Assembly (NCBI GenBank): GCA_963710625.1 | Contig: CAVQBG010000012.1 | Location: 3,372 to 67,371, forward strand | Direction: 5' to 3' | DNA from: Sva-07 sp963710625 | GTDB taxonomy: Bacteria > Actinomycetota > Acidimicrobiia > Acidimicrobiales > Ilumatobacteraceae | DNA length: 64,000 nucleotides | Part shown: positions 61,588-64,000 of the stretch, piece after piece | How the letters are laid out: each line of letters starts with the position of its first letter | Position numbering within the stretch: the stretch's first letter is position 1 | The notes under the pieces: model-generated | What the model was told of the DNA's origin: nothing | The model's input: the letters and a program-made list of their open reading frames with translations, nothing else | Database searches by the model: none | Translations under genes and position numbers: made by a program

Positions 61588-61607
61588 CCCCTGGCGCAAT
61601 CCGGCGG
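61564..61607. terminator. imperfect palindrome between ispE and bS22
   Basis: GCCGGAATTGC / GCAATCCGGC arms with one bulged A enclose CAGGGGTC-T-GACCCCTGG. It overlaps the ispE end and lies before the bS22 stop. It shares its core with the palindrome at 50973-51011. Confidence 0.6.
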
Positions 61608-61616
61608 ACGAGAGCG

Positions 61617-61709
61617 CTATTTGCGACGCTGGTGACGCGTGCGGCGGAGCATCTTCTTGTGCTTCTTCTTCCGCATGCGCTTGCGGCGCTTCTTGATCAG
61701 AGAACCCAT
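61617..61709 (-). CDS. 30S ribosomal protein bS22 (30 residues)
   Basis: Starts MGSLIKKRRKRMRKKKHKK and ends MLRRTRHQRRK. This is the COX24/AURKAIP1-type mini-protein known as bS22 in actinobacterial small subunits; length and motif (KKRRKRM, KHKKMLRRTR) agree throughout. TAGCGT on the minus strand lies 10 nt before the ATG. It is easily missed by gene callers because of its size. Confidence 0.92.
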   Translation of the reverse strand: MGSLIKKRRKRMRKKKHKKMLRRTRHQRRK

Positions 61710-61719
61710 AAGACAGGCC

Positions 61720-61725
61720 ACGCTA
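61720..61725 (-). promoter_or_regulatory. -10 box of bS22
   Basis: TAGCGT on the minus strand, 10 nt before the ATG at 61709. A perfect 7-base dyad (CGTGGCA-AGGCC-TGCCACG, 61731-61749) lies just upstream. Confidence 0.45.
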
Positions 61726-61805
61726 TCGGCCGTGGCAAGGCCTGCCACGCGGGGTACGGTGAACGGGCGGACTTTCGCCGGTGACGGCGGTCGATCCGTG
61801 GCCAG

Positions 61806-61876
61806 TCCGGGGTCGTCTAATGGTAGGACAGCGGTTTTTGGTGCCGCGTGTAGGGGTTCGAATCCTCTCCCCGGAG
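61806..61876 (+). tRNA. tRNA-Gln (UUG)
   Basis: Cloverleaf read by eye: acceptor TCCGGGG / CCCCGGA with discriminator G, D-arm GTC-TAATGGTAG-GAC, anticodon stem GCGGT / GCCGC with loop TTTTGGT (anticodon TTG), and T-arm AGGGG-TTCGAAT-CCTCT. CCA is not encoded; CCC follows. TACGGT at 61755-61760 may be part of its promoter. The glmU ATG begins only 3 nt after the discriminator. Confidence 0.95.
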
Positions 61877-61879
61877 CCC

Positions 61880-62965
61880 ATGAGCGTTTCAGCGATCGTG
61901 CTCGCCGCCGGAGAAGGCACCCGGATGAAGTCGAGCCGCCCCAAACCACTGCACCTCATCTGTGGACGGGCGATGGTCCTCCACGTGATCCACGCGCTCG
62001 AGGCTGTCCACCCCGAACGCACGGCGATCGTGGTCGGCCACGGCGCCGAGCAGGTCACCAAGAAGGTGCAGCAGCTGGCACCCGCGTGGGCCAACGTGGC
62101 CTTCGTCGAACAACACGACCAGAACGGCACCGGCGATGCGGCGGCCATCGGGATGACCGCGCTGTCGGGCGACGACTACGACGACGAGTCGACGATCCTC
62201 GTGCTGCCCGGCGACGCGCCACTGCTGCGCCCCGAGACCCTGCGCGAACTCGTCGACGTCCACGTCGAGTGCGGCAACGCCGCAACGCTGCTCACCAGCG
62301 TGATGGAGGACCCGACCGGCTACGGCCGCGTGATCCGCAAGATCGACGGACAAGCTGCCCGCATCGTGGAGCACCGCGACGCCGCCCCCGACGAACTCGA
62401 CGTGAAGGAGGTGTGCACCTCGATCTACGCCTTCCGACGCGACCTGCTCGGCCCCGCACTCCGCAAGCTCACCACCGACAACGCCCAGGGCGAGTACTAC
62501 CTCACCGACGTCGTGTCGGTGCTCGGCGCGATGGGCCATCGGATCGGCTGCGTCCAGGCGCCCGAGGGCGAGACCCAGGGCGTCAACGACCGCTGGCAGC
62601 TCGCGCTCGCCGAACGCGAGCTGCGCTCGCGGACGAACAAGTTCTGGCTGCTCAGCGGCGTGACGATGCTCGACCCGCGGCAGACCTTCGTCGACGTCAC
62701 GGTCACCATCGGCCGCGACGTCACGCTGTACCCGGGCACGATCCTGCAGGGCACCACCGCGGTCGGCGACGGCTGCGACATCGGTCCCGACACGCGCCTC
62801 GACGACTGCGCGGTCGGCAACGGAGCGGTCGTGGAGCACACCGTCGGCCACGACGCCGAGATCGGGCCCGACGCCGTCGTCGGCCCGTACGCCCATCTTC
62901 CGGCCGGGAGCTCAGTCGCTGCGGGCGCAACGACCGGGGCGTTCTACACTGCACCCGTCGGCTGA
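61880..62965 (+). CDS. glmU: GlmU-like UDP-GlcNAc pyrophosphorylase lacking the acetyltransferase end
   Basis: Predicted 361 residues against the usual 450-480. The uridylyltransferase domain is complete (SVSAIVLAAGEGTRMKSSRPKPLHLICGRAM, EQHDQNGTGDAAAIG, LVLPGDAPLLRPETL, DPTGYGRVIRK, NAQGEYYLTDVVSVL, GVNDRWQLALAE). The left-handed beta-helix begins (TIGRDVTLYPGTILQG, VGDGCDIGPDTRLDDC) but stops at GPYAHLPAGSSVAAGATTGAFYTAPVG. The segment with the catalytic His and the acetyl-CoA site (KxxxGxGxKxxHLxYxGD, then NYDG) is missing, and only 51 bp remain before prs. So it should make UDP-GlcNAc from GlcNAc-1-P but not acetylate GlcN-1-P. The ATG lies 3 nt after the tRNA-Gln gene. Confidence 0.88.
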   Translation: MSVSAIVLAAGEGTRMKSSRPKPLHLICGRAMVLHVIHALEAVHPERTAIVVGHGAEQVTKKVQQLAPAWANVAFVEQHDQNGTGDAAAIGMTALSGDDYDDESTILVLPGDAPLLRPETLRELVDVHVECGNAATLLTSVMEDPTGYGRVIRKIDGQAARIVEHRDAAPDELDVKEVCTSIYAFRRDLLGPALRKLTTDNAQGEYYLTDVVSVLGAMGHRIGCVQAPEGETQGVNDRWQLALAERELRSRTNKFWLLSGVTMLDPRQTFVDVTVTIGRDVTLYPGTILQGTTAVGDGCDIGPDTRLDDCAVGNGAVVEHTVGHDAEIGPDAVVGPYAHLPAGSSVAAGATTGAFYTAPVG

Positions 62966-63016
62966 CCGCGGACCAACGAAGTCGACGCCACAACGTCGGG
63001 GAGGACGTCACTGCTC

Positions 63017-64000
63017 ATGGAGAAGGTCACGACCAAACGGCTCGCCCTGTACTCGGGCCGCACCCACCCTGAGCTGGCGCAAGAAGTGGCGACGCACCTC
63101 AACATCGAATTGGGTCACGACAACCTGGTCGAGTTCGCGAACGGCGAGGTCCGGTGCCGCTTCGGCGAGTCGATCCGTGGCTCCGACGTGTTCGTGATCC
63201 AGAGCCACTACGGCGTCGACGACCACTCGGTCAACGACTCGATCATGGAGCACCTGATCATGATCGACGCCGCCTACCGCGCCTCGGCGAAGCGCATCAC
63301 AGCAGTGTGCCCGTTCTACGGCTATGCCCGCCAGGACCGCAAGGCCGAGGGTCGCGAACCGATCACGGCCCGGCTGGTCGCCGACATGTTCAAGGCGGCG
63401 GGCGCCAAGCGGATGATCTCGATCGACCTCCACTCGGGTCAGATCCAGGGGTTCTTCGAGGGCCCGGTCGACCATCTCACGGCGATGCCGGTGCTCGAGG
63501 CGTACGTTCGTCAACACGCCACCGAGCCGGTGATCGTGTCGCCGGACGCCGGGCGCATCAAGGTCGCCGAACGCATGGCGCAGCACCTGGTCGACTGCGG
63601 CGCGGACCTTGCGTTCATCTACAAGCGCCGGCCGAAGGGTTCGACCAACGTCGCCGAGGCCGCCGAGGTGATGGGCGACGTCGAGGGGCGCCTGTGCGTG
63701 CTCACCGACGACATGATCGACACCGCCGGCACGATCTGCGCCGCTGCCGAACTGCTGGTCGAACGAGGCGCCAGCGAGGTGTGGGCGATGGCGACGCACG
63801 GCGTGCTGTCGGGGCCGGCGATCGACCGGCTCAAGAACGCACCGCTGAGCAGGATCGTGCTCACGAACACGCTGCCGCTCCCGCCCGAGAAGCAACTCGA
63901 CAAGATCGAGGTGCTGTCGGTCGCCCCGCTGATCGCCGAGGCCCTCGGCGCCGTCTTCGACGACACCAGCGTCAGCGACATCTTCGACGGCGAAAACCTC
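63017..64000 (+). CDS. prs: ribose-phosphate pyrophosphokinase, 3' end outside the window
   Basis: The frame runs 328 codons to the window edge without a stop, so the gene is nearly complete (usual length 310-330). Motifs: LALYSGRTHPELAQEVATHL, FANGEVRCRFGESIRGSDVFVIQSH, PFYGYARQDRKAEGREPITARLVADM, DLHSGQIQGFFEGPVDHLTAMP, and the PRPP loop LTDDMIDTAGTICAAAELL. It makes PRPP from ribose-5-phosphate and ATP. The ATG at 63017 has GGGGAGG 12 nt upstream. It directly follows glmU, a common actinobacterial order. Confidence 0.97.
   Translation, partial: MEKVTTKRLALYSGRTHPELAQEVATHLNIELGHDNLVEFANGEVRCRFGESIRGSDVFVIQSHYGVDDHSVNDSIMEHLIMIDAAYRASAKRITAVCPFYGYARQDRKAEGREPITARLVADMFKAAGAKRMISIDLHSGQIQGFFEGPVDHLTAMPVLEAYVRQHATEPVIVSPDAGRIKVAERMAQHLVDCGADLAFIYKRRPKGSTNVAEAAEVMGDVEGRLCVLTDDMIDTAGTICAAAELLVERGASEVWAMATHGVLSGPAIDRLKNAPLSRIVLTNTLPLPPEKQLDKIEVLSVAPLIAEALGAVFDDTSVSDIFDGENL

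Overview
The window is a high-GC chromosome segment from an actinomycete-type bacterium, most like the class Acidimicrobiia (Ilumatobacter relatives). The support is the metG-tatD-rsmA-ispE-glmU-prs housekeeping order, two tiny actinobacterial ribosomal proteins (bL37 and bS22), LAXTG/LPXTG surface proteins, a DUF222/HNH protein, and many starts that lie 6-8 nt after a TANNNT -10 box (leaderless mRNAs). The exact genus is an inference.

Positions 1-31 kb are accessory, surface-oriented DNA. After the tail of a LAXTG-anchored protein come two tandem FlaA1-like nucleotide-sugar dehydratase genes (the second broken by two frameshifts), an HNH protein, a polyprenyl-phosphate sugar transferase, and one enormous secreted repeat protein (7607-23137, about 5,170 residues if intact). 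The giant gene is split into three ORFs by two frame breaks. Upstream lie an AfsR/SARP-like BTAD-ATPase regulator, a 56-residue membrane protein and a second, degenerate sugar transferase. Both sugar transferases share a composite upstream element (AACYCTGACG-N9-ACCAC-N5-GTGGT-N7/8-TANNNT), so they may be co-regulated. Sulfate activation genes cysD and cysNC follow, with an Rrf2 regulator and a candidate palindromic operator.

Positions 31.7-42.2 kb encode exported proteins: a zinc metalloprotease with a Thr-rich linker and three VDTR-type repeats, a VaFE (Thr-Gln ester bond) protein with LPRTG, a DUF4012 membrane protein and a small LASTG protein. No sortase is in view.

Positions 42.4-64 kb are core genes: VOC protein, bL37, serine hydrolase, PHP phosphoesterase, lipoprotein, AbiEi/DUF559-like protein, ychF, acyl-CoA dehydrogenase, FetAB-like iron transporter, DUF192, rsmI (frameshifted at a C run), HAD phosphatase, thioesterase, membrane protein, metG, tatD, a DPBB-like protein in the usual rpfB slot, rsmA, ispE, bS22, tRNA-Gln, a GlmU lacking its acetyltransferase active site, and prs (cut by the window end). 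Two dispersed palindromic repeat families and several long hairpins sit in intergenic spaces, mostly between convergent genes. The repeated single-base frame breaks mean that sequence or assembly error must be considered before any gene here is called a pseudogene.
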